Shown here one piece after another: positions 50,973 to 60,048 of a DNA stretch of 64,000 nucleotides; position 1 is the first letter of the stretch; every line of letters begins with the position of its first letter. The position numbers and the translations under genes are program-made. The notes under the pieces were generated by a model. That model worked only from the letters and a program-made list of their open reading frames with translations. It had not been told where the DNA came from and searched no databases. This DNA is from Maribacter sedimenticola (lineage in GTDB: Bacteria > Bacteroidota > Bacteroidia > Flavobacteriales > Flavobacteriaceae): assembly GCF_900188415.1 (NCBI RefSeq), contig NZ_FZNV01000006.1:1-64000 (forward strand). Reading direction: 5' to 3'.

Positions 50973-51980
50973 TTATATGACTTGAAATCCGTATGCATAT
51001 GGATCATCATCATCTATGGTGATCGTGTTATGACCATAAATCTTGGCCCATCCTTTTATACTGGGAACAATAGCCGGTTTACCGGCAAGTACGGTCTCTT
51101 CCTCTATATTACCAATAAATTGTGAACCTATATAGCTTTCATGTACAAAATCCTCATGAATTTTTAGTTTGCCCTTTGCATGCCATTGGGCCATTCGCGC
51201 AGAGGTCCCAGTACCACAAGGTGAACGGTCTATTGCTTTATCTCCATAAAAGACGGCATTTCTTGCAGTTGCAGTATCCGCAATGGTGTTCCCTGTCCAT
51301 AAAATATGACTTACACCATTAATGGTCACATCCTCAGGGTGAACAAATGCATTGGCATATTTATGGTTTATTTTTTCTCTAATTTCCTGGCTGAATTGAA
51401 TTAATTTACTGGCAGAAAAATCATGAATACCGGTAAAATTCTTTTGGGGGTCTATTATAGCGTAAAAATTACCTCCGTACGAAACATCAAATTGCAGTTC
51501 TCCAAGATCGGAACAATCAATTGTTAAATCCGTTTCCGCCAAATAAGATTTTACGTTGGTAAGTTTTACCCAATCTACCTTATTGCCGGTTTGCCCATAC
51601 TTTACCAGTACCAATCCTGCTGGGGTTTCCATACGTACCTCACCTTTTATTTTGGGTTTGATCAGTCCTTCCTCAATACCAATTGTAATAGCTCCTATAG
51701 TTCCATGACCGCACATTGGAAGGCAACCACTGGTTTCAATGAACAATATTCCTAAATCGTTCAAAGGGTCATGGGGCGGATAAAAAATACTGCCACTCAT
51801 CATATCATGTCCCCTGGGTTCAAACATGAGTCCCTTTCTTATCCAATCAAATTCGGTCAAAAAATGTTGCCGCTTTTCGCTCATGGTAGCTCCAATTAAT
51901 TCTGGTCCACCATGCTTAATTACCCGTACAGGGTTACCACAGGTATGTGCATCTATACAAACAAAAGTACTGCTTGCCAT
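50973..51980 (-). CDS. 4-hydroxyproline 2-epimerase
   Basis: A 335-residue cofactor-free epimerase of the proline racemase family. It has both catalytic cysteines: the first in CLPMCGHGTIG (about 85-95) and the second in DRSPCGTGTSARMA (about 260), so it is the epimerase rather than the Thr-containing trans-3-hydroxyproline dehydratase. It converts trans-4-hydroxy-L-proline to cis-4-hydroxy-D-proline, the first step of the pathway. It begins six bases after the DUF885 gene. Confidence 0.9.
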   Translation of the reverse strand: MASSTFVCIDAHTCGNPVRVIKHGGPELIGATMSEKRQHFLTEFDWIRKGLMFEPRGHDMMSGSIFYPPHDPLNDLGILFIETSGCLPMCGHGTIGAITIGIEEGLIKPKIKGEVRMETPAGLVLVKYGQTGNKVDWVKLTNVKSYLAETDLTIDCSDLGELQFDVSYGGNFYAIIDPQKNFTGIHDFSASKLIQFSQEIREKINHKYANAFVHPEDVTINGVSHILWTGNTIADTATARNAVFYGDKAIDRSPCGTGTSARMAQWHAKGKLKIHEDFVHESYIGSQFIGNIEEETVLAGKPAIVPSIKGWAKIYGHNTITIDDDDPYAYGFQVI

Positions 51981-51986
51981 AATGGA

Positions 51987-53708
51987 TTATTTTTTGCGCT
52001 TGATATAATTATTGACCCGTTGTTCCAATATGGGCAATGTTACCGTTCCTTGCTCCAATATAATTTCGTGAAAATCGCGAATGTTAAATTGTTCGCCTAG
52101 CTCTCTTTCCGCTTTTTTACGCAACTCCCTAATTTTAATCTCTCCCATTTTATAGGAGATCGCTTGTCCCGGCCATGCAATATAACGATCTGTCTCCGTA
52201 TTGATCTCGTGGGCAGACAATGCCGTATTATTGGTCATATAATCCACGACTTGTTCACGAGTCCACCCTTTGGCATGAATTCCTGTATCTACTACCAGCC
52301 TACACGCACGCCACATTTCATAAGTTAGTTTACCAAACTCCTCATAAGGCGTTCTATAGATACCGAGTTCATTTCCCAAAAACTCAGTATACAGGGCCCA
52401 ACCTTCACCATAAGCGGATAAGTACATATTTCTTCTAAATTTGGGGATACTATCTCCCAACTCCCTATTTAAACTACCCTGTAAGTGGTGGCCTGGCACC
52501 GCTTCATGGGCGGTCAGTGACGGCAAAGTATATAATGGTCTACTTTCCAATTTATAAGTGTTTACCAAATAAAAACCGGGCTGGGTATCAGAAGAAGGTC
52601 CGGAATATCTACCACCAGTATATTTGGGTGCAATTGCATCGGGTACTTTTTTTACTCCATAAGGCGTTCTGGGCAACGTTTTAAAATACTTGGGCAATTC
52701 CGCGTCTATCCGTTTTGCAATATCCCTAGCATGCATTAAAAGCTCATTTCCCGTTTTCGTATAAAACTGGGGATCCGTCCTTAAAAAGGTAAGGAAATCA
52801 CTAAAACTACCTTCAAAATTTACCTTGGATATAATTAGCTCCATTTCCGATTTTATCCGAGCTACCTCGGCAAGTCCTATCGCATGAATATCCTCTGCCG
52901 TATATTCTTCCGTTGTGGTATAATAGTTAATTCTGTTCTGATAAAATTCTTTACCATTAGGGGTTTCAGAAACTCCTATGGCAGTTCTAGTAGAAGGAAT
53001 ATATTGGGTTTCAAAATAATTCTTTATCTTTTTGAACGCCGGTACGACCTTATTATTTATTACCGATTTGGCCGCTTTGATAACCGAGTCCCTTTGACGC
53101 GTACCCAGACCCGATGGCAATGCCGTAAAGGGACTATAAAAACTACTTTCTTCAGCATTATCTACTATATGGGTGTCATAAGTAGAACCATATCCATTAA
53201 AAATAATTTTAGGTTGCGATATACCCAGCTGAAGCCCTTTATCCAATAAAACTATATGTTGATCAACATAGGTAGGTATAGCATTCAACATATTTAAATA
53301 TTTCATGGCATCTGCATAACTTAATATTGGCTTTATTCTATAATTTAGATTTAAATGAAAGCCTTGGTCTGCTTGTATAGGGTTTAAAAAGGTTTTAAAC
53401 TTAAACTCATCTACTTGGTTTTGAAGTCTAAACCGTAGCAACTCCTTTGAAATTATTTGGGTTTCCGTCAAGGAAGAAGTATCCAAGGCTTGCAAACGGG
53501 ATAATAACCCCTTTGCAAATTGCGCATCTTTCTCTTCTTTTGCCTCAGTAAACAACCCAAGCGGATATGCTTTTCTATCATAGGGTTTGTATGATTCAAA
53601 ATCCGCTATAATCTGTTCTAATTGTTGTTGGTCCTGTTGGGCATTCGTTGTACAGGGGGCAAAAAAAACAACCCCCAATAAGGCAATTAACACAATGATT
53701 TTACGCAT
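51987..53708 (-). CDS. Exported DUF885 peptidase-like protein
   Basis: A 573-residue protein with a signal peptide (MRKIIVLIALLGVVFFAPCTTNAQ). The DUF885 hallmark TAHEAVPGHHLQG (HExxxGHH, probable zinc site) lies near residue 405, followed by YGEGWALYTEFLG. DUF885 is a family with some dipeptidase-like activity reported but mostly uncharacterised. In this operon it may release hydroxyproline-containing peptides in the periplasm. It is 22 bases from the aldehyde dehydrogenase gene. Confidence 0.82.
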   Translation of the reverse strand: MRKIIVLIALLGVVFFAPCTTNAQQDQQQLEQIIADFESYKPYDRKAYPLGLFTEAKEEKDAQFAKGLLSRLQALDTSSLTETQIISKELLRFRLQNQVDEFKFKTFLNPIQADQGFHLNLNYRIKPILSYADAMKYLNMLNAIPTYVDQHIVLLDKGLQLGISQPKIIFNGYGSTYDTHIVDNAEESSFYSPFTALPSGLGTRQRDSVIKAAKSVINNKVVPAFKKIKNYFETQYIPSTRTAIGVSETPNGKEFYQNRINYYTTTEEYTAEDIHAIGLAEVARIKSEMELIISKVNFEGSFSDFLTFLRTDPQFYTKTGNELLMHARDIAKRIDAELPKYFKTLPRTPYGVKKVPDAIAPKYTGGRYSGPSSDTQPGFYLVNTYKLESRPLYTLPSLTAHEAVPGHHLQGSLNRELGDSIPKFRRNMYLSAYGEGWALYTEFLGNELGIYRTPYEEFGKLTYEMWRACRLVVDTGIHAKGWTREQVVDYMTNNTALSAHEINTETDRYIAWPGQAISYKMGEIKIRELRKKAERELGEQFNIRDFHEIILEQGTVTLPILEQRVNNYIKRKK

Positions 53709-53730
53709 AAGTATATACTTTATAAGTATG

Positions 53731-55305
53731 TTATTTACAATAAGTTCCTTCTTCCAAGCGTACGATGTTCAATGGGTTATCATCTTGTAGGGCTTGTGGT
53801 AAAAATTTATTGGGCCAATCCTGAAAGGATACAGGTCTAACCCACCTTTTAATGGAAGAAGTACCTACTGATGTAAAACGGGGGTCCGTGCTTGCCGGAA
53901 AAGGGCCACCGTGCACCATGGATGAACAAACTTCTACCCCGGTAGGTACACCGTTGAACAAAATTCTGCCAACCTTTTCCTGTAATGCATCTACAATGCC
54001 ACCATAAGTTTTTAAATCCTCCGTTTCACCTAGGACAGTACCGGTCAATTGACCCTCTAGCTGATTTAGGATTTCTTCCATTTGAACTGCATCTTCACAG
54101 CTTACGACCACAGAGAAAGGACCAAATACTTCTTGATGCAAGGTATGGTTCCGTAAAAATTCACTCCCTTTTACCCTTAGGATTGTAGGACCGGCTGTAT
54201 TGGCATTTACCGCATCTTTATGGTCTGCCAAAACCTCTACACCGTTTTGTGTAGATAATACCTCTTTACCTTCCATGTATTTTGAATGGATATTTGGATG
54301 AAGCATAGCAGCAGGTTGCAGCTTTAGAATTTCTTCTGATAATTTTAAGGCAAAAGAATTCAGGTCCTCACCTTCAAGACCTAAGACTAATCCGGGATTT
54401 GTACAAAACTGGCCTGCCCCCAAAGTTATGGAAGCAGCATATTTTGTGGCCCACATATCTCCACTTTCCATTAAGGCAGAAGGCAGGGCAATTACGGGGT
54501 TAATACTACCCATCTCCGCAAATACAGGTATAGGCTCCTTGCGTTCGTTCGCTAATTGATATAAGGCCATTCCCCCATTGTAGCTACCTGTAAAACCTAC
54601 GGCCTTGACTTTGGGATGTTGTACCAATTGTTGGCCTACTTCTACCCCACTACTATTTAGATTGGAAAATACCCCATTGGGCATACCGGTCTTGACAGCT
54701 GCTTTTATGATGGCAGAAGCTACCAATTCTCCCGTAGCGGCATGCATGGGATGACTCTTAATGATTACGGGGCATCCTGCCGCTAAGGCACTTGCCGTGT
54801 CCCCTCCTGCTGTAGAAAATGCCAAGGGAAAATTACTTGCACCAAAAACGACTACAGGACCTAGTGGAAATAACATTTTGCGAATATCCGCCTTAGGCAT
54901 AGGTTCTCTTGTAGGCTGGGCTTTTTCAATGACCGCTTCTACCCAAGAACCCTCCGTCAGTAAATTGGCAAACGCTTTAAGCTGCCCCATTGTCCTACCC
55001 CGTTCCCCACGCGCCCTTCCTTCGGGCAACCCAGATTCCAAGCAGTACGTATGAATAAGCTCATCGCCCAATGTTTCTATTTCTGAGGCAATGGCGTTTA
55101 AAAATTCCGCCTTTCTGGCACCGGAAATATCCTTGTATACCTTAAAAGCCTCATGGGCCAATGCAACGGCCTCATTGATTTCTGCAGTTGTAGCTTCATT
55201 AAAAATCCATTCGTTTTCCTGGTTCGCTATTGGGTTGAACGTTTTATACGTTTTTTCCCCATTTGCTGACATTTTACTTCCTATTATATTTTTTCCACTT
55301 ATCAT
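53731..55305 (-). CDS. 2-oxoglutarate semialdehyde dehydrogenase
   Basis: A 524-residue NAD(P)-dependent aldehyde dehydrogenase. Cofactor and active-site motifs are FGASNFPLAFSTAGGDTASAL, FAEMGSINPV (general base region) and GAGQFCTNPGLV (nucleophile Cys). The long N-terminus and EMGS motif suit the 2,5-dioxovalerate (alpha-ketoglutaric semialdehyde) group. It would convert the deaminase product to 2-oxoglutarate, the last step of hydroxyproline breakdown. An internal ATG 12 codons in is an alternative start. Confidence 0.9.
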   Translation of the reverse strand: MISGKNIIGSKMSANGEKTYKTFNPIANQENEWIFNEATTAEINEAVALAHEAFKVYKDISGARKAEFLNAIASEIETLGDELIHTYCLESGLPEGRARGERGRTMGQLKAFANLLTEGSWVEAVIEKAQPTREPMPKADIRKMLFPLGPVVVFGASNFPLAFSTAGGDTASALAAGCPVIIKSHPMHAATGELVASAIIKAAVKTGMPNGVFSNLNSSGVEVGQQLVQHPKVKAVGFTGSYNGGMALYQLANERKEPIPVFAEMGSINPVIALPSALMESGDMWATKYAASITLGAGQFCTNPGLVLGLEGEDLNSFALKLSEEILKLQPAAMLHPNIHSKYMEGKEVLSTQNGVEVLADHKDAVNANTAGPTILRVKGSEFLRNHTLHQEVFGPFSVVVSCEDAVQMEEILNQLEGQLTGTVLGETEDLKTYGGIVDALQEKVGRILFNGVPTGVEVCSSMVHGGPFPASTDPRFTSVGTSSIKRWVRPVSFQDWPNKFLPQALQDDNPLNIVRLEEGTYCK

Positions 55306-55423
55306 ATCTTCTGTTTTGAACTACTTGTGTAAGTTAAAGAAAGAACCTTTGTAAAAATCCGGTTCATCCGTATACATACCGCTATATTTTTGATATTGCG
55401 ATATTCATTTAAATATACCACAA

Positions 55424-56341
55424 TTAGTTGATACCCTTATAGGCCGGAAGCGTAGGTCTAGAAGCCATTCCTGCCTTGATAATCGCAGCAACACGCTCCC
55501 TTTCCTTACCAATTAATGGTAGTCGCGGAGCCCTAACGAATTCAGTACCTATTCCTGTGGCCACCTCTGCCATTTTAATGTTCTGCACCAATTGCGGACT
55601 AATATCCAATTCCAATAAAGGTAGAAACCATCTGTAAATTTCCAATGCCTCTGCAATTCTACCTGCCTTTGCCAATTCAAAAACGGCACAGGTTTCAGCA
55701 GGGAACGCACATACCAATCCCGCAACCCATCCATCGGCACCCATCAGTACACTTTCCATCCCTAAGGTGTCCACCCCTGTCAAAACTCGTAAACGGTCTC
55801 CAAACTTGGACTTAATTCGGGTAATGTTAGAAATATCCCTTGTAGATTCCTTTACGGCCTGGATATTGTCACAGACGGTCAATTCCTCCAACATTTCCAT
55901 AGTTACCATAATACCATAATCTATAGGGTTATTATAGATCATAATAGGTAGGTCGGTACTCTTGGCAGTTTCTTTAAAATAGGTTACCGTTTCATAGTCA
56001 TTTGCTTTATAACGCATTGGTGGCAACATCATTAATCCGGTAGCTCCACATTCTTCCGCAACTTCTGCGGCATGTATAGCCCCTTTGGTAGTCTGCTCCG
56101 CAATGTTGATGATGACGGGAACCTTACCTTCAACAAGTTTGACGGTTTCCTTCATCAATATTTTTTTCTCATCATAAGTAAGTGTACTGGCCTCCCCCAA
56201 TGTACCTCCTAAAATAATTCCACTAACGCCAGCATCTATCTGTGCTTTAATATTCGTTGCGAACATTTCTAAATCCAATTCATCGTTGGCAGTAAATTTT
56301 GTTGTTACCGCAGGCATGACACCTTTCCATTCTATACTCAT
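55424..56341 (-). CDS. 1-pyrroline-4-hydroxy-2-carboxylate deaminase (DapA superfamily)
   Basis: A 305-residue TIM-barrel lyase of the dihydrodipicolinate synthase superfamily. The Schiff-base lysine is in IQAVKEST (about 167) and the tyrosine in MIYNNP (about 138); GGTLGEASTLT is the substrate loop. In this setting it should deaminate 1-pyrroline-4-hydroxy-2-carboxylate to 2-oxoglutarate semialdehyde, the third step of the pathway. First gene of the operon; a perfect inverted repeat lies 93 bases upstream. Confidence 0.88.
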   Translation of the reverse strand: MSIEWKGVMPAVTTKFTANDELDLEMFATNIKAQIDAGVSGIILGGTLGEASTLTYDEKKILMKETVKLVEGKVPVIINIAEQTTKGAIHAAEVAEECGATGLMMLPPMRYKANDYETVTYFKETAKSTDLPIMIYNNPIDYGIMVTMEMLEELTVCDNIQAVKESTRDISNITRIKSKFGDRLRVLTGVDTLGMESVLMGADGWVAGLVCAFPAETCAVFELAKAGRIAEALEIYRWFLPLLELDISPQLVQNIKMAEVATGIGTEFVRAPRLPLIGKERERVAAIIKAGMASRPTLPAYKGIN

Positions 56342-56433
56342 ATTCTATTTTTTTTGATACGTAAAAGTAATGTTAAAGCTTTTTGAATTATGTTTATATG
56401 TTAACCATACCTAATAGTATATTACCCCTTTAA

Positions 56434-56466
56434 CCATATTTATCAGTGATATTCCGATAAATATGG
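56434..56466. promoter_or_regulatory. Perfect 11-bp inverted repeat, candidate hydroxyproline operator
   Basis: CCATATTTATC (56434-56444) and GATAAATATGG (56456-56466) are exact reverse complements around an 11-base spacer; the nearby TTAACCATA also recurs at 56400. The arm spacing of about 22 bases fits a dimeric regulator. No regulator gene is present in the operon. Confidence 0.55.
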
Positions 56467-56585
56467 CGCAAATCTTATTGGTTACAGCATTTATTGAAAA
56501 AACTACTAACAATTTAATCAATAAAAATATAGACCATACAGACTATCTAGTTATAGGAATTATAGAATTAATTATGGCCAATAAT

Positions 56586-56615
56586 TTTAAAATGTAGGAT
56601 TGGTTTCTATATTTG
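56586..56615 (+). promoter_or_regulatory. tRNA-Leu promoter
   Basis: TATATTTG (56608-56615) matches the -7 consensus, with TTT in place of TTG 19 bases upstream. Confidence 0.6.
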
Positions 56616-56635
56616 CGGTTCTTTCATAATAAGAA

Positions 56636-56719
56636 GCCCACGTGGTGAAATTGGTAGACACGCTACCTTGAGGGGGTAGTGTTCGCAAGGACGTGCTAGT
56701 TCGAATCTAGTCGTGGGCA
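56636..56719 (+). tRNA. tRNA-Leu(GAG)
   Basis: An 84-base cloverleaf with long variable arm: acceptor GCCCACG/CGTGGGC, D loop with GAAATTGGTAGACACGC, anticodon stem CTACC/GGTAG with loop TTGAGGG giving GAG, variable arm TGTTCGCAAGGACGT, T arm AGTTCGAATCT. No CCA is encoded; terminator follows at once. Confidence 0.96.
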
Positions 56720-56720
56720 C

Positions 56721-56752
56721 AAAAAGGTTAGATATGGTATCTAACCTTTTTT
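56721..56752 (+). terminator. tRNA-Leu terminator
   Basis: AAAAAGGTTAGATA (56721-56734) pairs with TATCTAACCTTTTT (56738-56751) around TGG, followed by T. Confidence 0.85.
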
Positions 56753-56786
56753 ATTTTGATAATTTTAACTTCAACTATATACTACG

Positions 56787-56821
56787 TTAAACAAATAATC
56801 GTAAGTTTGTTTAATTATTTG
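56787..56821. promoter_or_regulatory. Carotenoid operon operator overlapping the -7 box
   Basis: TTAAACAAA (56787-56795) and TTTGTTTAA (56806-56814) are perfect arms around ten bases; a second repeat ACAAATAAT/ATTATTTGT overlaps it. TAAGTTTG (56802-56809) is the expected -7 element and lies inside. A CarH-type repressor bound here would block transcription. Confidence 0.55.
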
Positions 56822-56830
56822 TCAAAAAAC

Positions 56831-57730
56831 ATGAACAATGTAAAAAAGCAATTTAGTATCAGGGATTTGGAAAATCTTTCTGGCATTAAAGCTCACACCA
56901 TTAGAATTTGGGAAAAAAGGTACAATTTATTGCAGCCTGAACGTACGGACACCAATATACGTACCTACAGTCTGTCCAGCCTTCAAAAGTTACTCAATGT
57001 AACGTTGCTCTATAACAACGGCCAAAAAATTTCCAAGATTGCCAAGATACCAGAAGGGGAAATTGCTTACGTTGTTAGGGAAATAGTAGCCAAACATAGT
57101 CATGAAAGTCATGCAATCAACGCCTTTAAACTGGCTATGATCAATTTTGACCAGACCATGTTCTTTAATACCTATAATGCCCTTTTGGGTGAAAATTCAT
57201 TCCGTGAGATATTTAAGGAAACCTTTGTACCTCTTTTGAACGAATTAGGTCTATTATGGCAAACGGATACCATAAGCCCTGCACACGAACACTTTATCAG
57301 TAGCTTAATAAAACAAAAAATTCTCTTGAATACAGAGAAACTACAACATTTAAGCCCTGTAAAAAACGACAAGGTATTTGTAGCATTCTTACCTGATAAT
57401 GAGATTCATGAAATTGGATTACTGTATGTGAATTATGAAATCTTACTTAAAGGCTATAAATGTATTTATTTGGGCCCAACCATACCTATTGAAAATTTAG
57501 AGGATATCCTCAAATATTTTGACAACGTATATTTCGTATCCTATTTTACGGTCTTTCCCGAAAAGGATCGGGTAAACAAGTATTTGGAGGATTTTGATAA
57601 ATTGGTTTCCAATTATAACAATCCTAATTTATGGTTGCTGGGCAGACAAACAAGGTATATTGAGGATGCTACCAAACCAGCATATTGCAAAACTTTTTCT
57701 TCCATAGACAATTTGGTAAACCATTTATAA
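56831..57730 (+). CDS. CarH-like MerR regulator with B12-binding domain
   Basis: 299 residues from the ATG at 56831; an upstream in-frame start would add 25 atypical residues. Residues 5-75 are a MerR-type helix-turn-helix (SIRDLENLSGIKAHTIRIWEKRY). The next helical region has LWQTDTISPAHEH, fitting the Wx9EH motif that caps B12 in CarH. The Rossmann-like end has EIHEIGLLYVN, the E/DxHxxG B12 site with its lower-ligand His. CarH binds DNA as a tetramer with adenosylcobalamin in the dark and releases it in light. It starts the operon carH-crtI-crtB-crtZ, 12 bases before crtI. Confidence 0.88.
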   Translation: MNNVKKQFSIRDLENLSGIKAHTIRIWEKRYNLLQPERTDTNIRTYSLSSLQKLLNVTLLYNNGQKISKIAKIPEGEIAYVVREIVAKHSHESHAINAFKLAMINFDQTMFFNTYNALLGENSFREIFKETFVPLLNELGLLWQTDTISPAHEHFISSLIKQKILLNTEKLQHLSPVKNDKVFVAFLPDNEIHEIGLLYVNYEILLKGYKCIYLGPTIPIENLEDILKYFDNVYFVSYFTVFPEKDRVNKYLEDFDKLVSNYNNPNLWLLGRQTRYIEDATKPAYCKTFSSIDNLVNHL

Positions 57731-57742
57731 ACAAATTCTTTT

Positions 57743-59200
57743 ATGGGCAAAGATTGTATTGTAATCGGTTCTGGCTTTTCATCATTATCTGCGGCATGCT
57801 ATCTGGCCAAAGATGGCTTTAATGTAACCTTGTTTGAAAAAAATGATAGTGTGGGCGGACGTGCATCTCAATTCACCAAAGACGGGTTTACTTTTGACAT
57901 GGGACCCAGCTGGTATTGGATGCCCGATATTTTTGATAAATTTTTCTCCGATTTCAATAAACAAACATCAGACTACTACCAATTGGACAAGCTTGACCCT
58001 GCCTACAAAATCTTTTTTGCAGATGACATTATTACCATTGGCGATACCATGGAGAAAATCTGCGAAGAATTTGAAAGAATTGAAAAAGGCAGTTCAAAAG
58101 CACTAAAAAAGTTTATTGATAAAGCACAGGAAAATTATGACATTGCCATTAATAAAATTGTCCTAAGACCTGGGCTTTCACCTTTAGAATTAGTAACCAA
58201 AGAAACTATTTTAAAAGTTGATCAGTTTTTTAAAACAATAAGCTCACAGGTACGGAAGTCATTTAAAAACCCAAAGTTGGTATCAACCCTAGAATTTCCG
58301 GTATTATTTCTTGGCGCAAAACCAAGCAATACGCCGTCATTCTATAATTTTATGAACTTTGCAGATTTTGGTCTTGGCACATGGCATCCAAAGGGTGGTA
58401 TGTACCAGGTCATAAAAGCAATGCAACAACTTGCGCAAGAGCTTGGGGTAACCATCCACACCAACAGTGCTATAGACAACATTAATGTAGAACACGGCCA
58501 AGTAAAAGGTGTAAGCTGTAATGGCAAATTCCATCGTGCGGATATGGTTATTAGCGGTGCAGACTATCACCACACGGAACAATTGCTAGAAGATAAATTT
58601 AGACAATACAGTGCCTCTTATTGGGATAAAAAGGTTTTTGCCCCCTCATCTTTACTGTTCTATATTGGTTTCGATACCAAATTAAAGAACGTAGAACATC
58701 ATAACCTTTTTTTCGATACGGATTTTGAGCTTCACGCCCAAGAAATTTATGATGATCCCAAATGGCCTACAAGTCCATTGTTCTATGCAAATTTTCCTTC
58801 TGTAACAGATGCTACCATGGCTCCGGAAAATAATGAAGCAGGCTTTTTTCTGGTGCCCATTGCAACAAATTTAACCGACACCCAAGAATTAAGAGACCAG
58901 TATTTTGACATGATCATGGATAGATTTGAGCAAAGAACAGGTCAAAAGATTAGAAATAATATTATATTCAAGGAAACATTTTGTGTCAAGGATTTTATTG
59001 AAAGATATAATTCGTACAAAGGAAATGCCTATGGAATGGCAAACACGTTAACACAGACAGCCTTTTTAAGGCCCAACTTGAAGAGCAAAAAAGTTAAGAA
59101 TTTATATTTTACAGGACAACTGACTGTTCCTGGACCCGGAGTTCCTCCTGCTTTGATTTCCGGTAAATTAGTGTCAGAATTAATTAGAACCAATAATTAG
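57743..59200 (+). CDS. crtI: Phytoene desaturase (CrtI type)
   Basis: A 485-residue FAD enzyme that introduces double bonds into phytoene to make lycopene. It begins with CIVIGSGFSSLSAACYLAKDG and NDSVGGRASQF, and ends with the CrtI signature NLYFTGQLTVPGPGVPPALISGK. It is preceded by the light regulator and followed after eight bases by crtB. The alternative 3,4-desaturase or 1,2-hydratase relatives cannot be excluded without comparison, but the operon favours desaturase. Confidence 0.92.
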   Translation: MGKDCIVIGSGFSSLSAACYLAKDGFNVTLFEKNDSVGGRASQFTKDGFTFDMGPSWYWMPDIFDKFFSDFNKQTSDYYQLDKLDPAYKIFFADDIITIGDTMEKICEEFERIEKGSSKALKKFIDKAQENYDIAINKIVLRPGLSPLELVTKETILKVDQFFKTISSQVRKSFKNPKLVSTLEFPVLFLGAKPSNTPSFYNFMNFADFGLGTWHPKGGMYQVIKAMQQLAQELGVTIHTNSAIDNINVEHGQVKGVSCNGKFHRADMVISGADYHHTEQLLEDKFRQYSASYWDKKVFAPSSLLFYIGFDTKLKNVEHHNLFFDTDFELHAQEIYDDPKWPTSPLFYANFPSVTDATMAPENNEAGFFLVPIATNLTDTQELRDQYFDMIMDRFEQRTGQKIRNNIIFKETFCVKDFIERYNSYKGNAYGMANTLTQTAFLRPNLKSKKVKNLYFTGQLTVPGPGVPPALISGKLVSELIRTNN

Positions 59201-59208
59201 TTTAGTAC

Positions 59209-60048
59209 ATGAAAGGAACATTTGACCTTGTATCGTATGAATGTAGCAAAATCGTCACAAAACGATATAGCACATCATTTGCCTTGGCTACCAAGATGCT
59301 TCATACATCTATCCGTGGCCATATTTATAACATTTATGGGTTTGTACGTTTTGCCGATGAAATCGTGGACACTTTTCACGATTATGATAAAGAGCTCTTA
59401 TTTGATAAATTTGAACAAGATTTGGAAAATGCCCTGCAAGACAGAATAAGCCTTAATCCAATTTTAAATTCTTTTCAACATACCTATCATACGTATTCTA
59501 TTCCAAAGCATTTGGTAGATTCATTCATGAAAAGCATGCGTATGGATTTGGTAAAGAATATATACCGTACAGATGCGGAGTACAAGGAATACATTTACGG
59601 CTCTGCAGATGTGGTTGGCCTAATGTGCTTAAAAGTATTCGTTAAAGGTGACGTAGACAGGTATGAAAGCTTAAAGGATTCCGCAATGGCATTGGGGTCG
59701 GCTTTTCAAAAAGTTAATTTTTTAAGAGACGTAAAGGCAGATTTTGAACAATTAAACCGTTCTTACTTTCCAAATACCAACCTAAGAGAGTTAGACGAAC
59801 TTTCCAAAAAAAGGATTGTAGAAGAAATTAAAGCTGATTTTAGATTAGGTTATAGTGGAATTATCAACTTGCCCGCAGAAGCAAAATTTGGAGTTTATAC
59901 GGCTTACAAATATTATTTCAAACTATTAAAAAAACTACAGAAGACCCCATCTTTAGAAATTAAAAATGCTCGAATAAGAGTACCCAACTATCAAAAATTT
60001 GGCCTTTTGGCAAGGTCGTATGTTAAATATAAAATGAATTTAGTCTAA
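59209..60048 (+). CDS. crtB: Phytoene synthase
   Basis: Joins two geranylgeranyl diphosphates to phytoene, 279 residues. The two aspartate-rich motifs are DEIVD (about 48-52) and DVKAD (about 172-176, inside NFLRDVKADFEQLNRSYFP). The ATG at 59209 gives the usual start. Its stop overlaps crtZ by one base (TAATG). Confidence 0.93.
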   Translation: MKGTFDLVSYECSKIVTKRYSTSFALATKMLHTSIRGHIYNIYGFVRFADEIVDTFHDYDKELLFDKFEQDLENALQDRISLNPILNSFQHTYHTYSIPKHLVDSFMKSMRMDLVKNIYRTDAEYKEYIYGSADVVGLMCLKVFVKGDVDRYESLKDSAMALGSAFQKVNFLRDVKADFEQLNRSYFPNTNLRELDELSKKRIVEEIKADFRLGYSGIINLPAEAKFGVYTAYKYYFKLLKKLQKTPSLEIKNARIRVPNYQKFGLLARSYVKYKMNLV

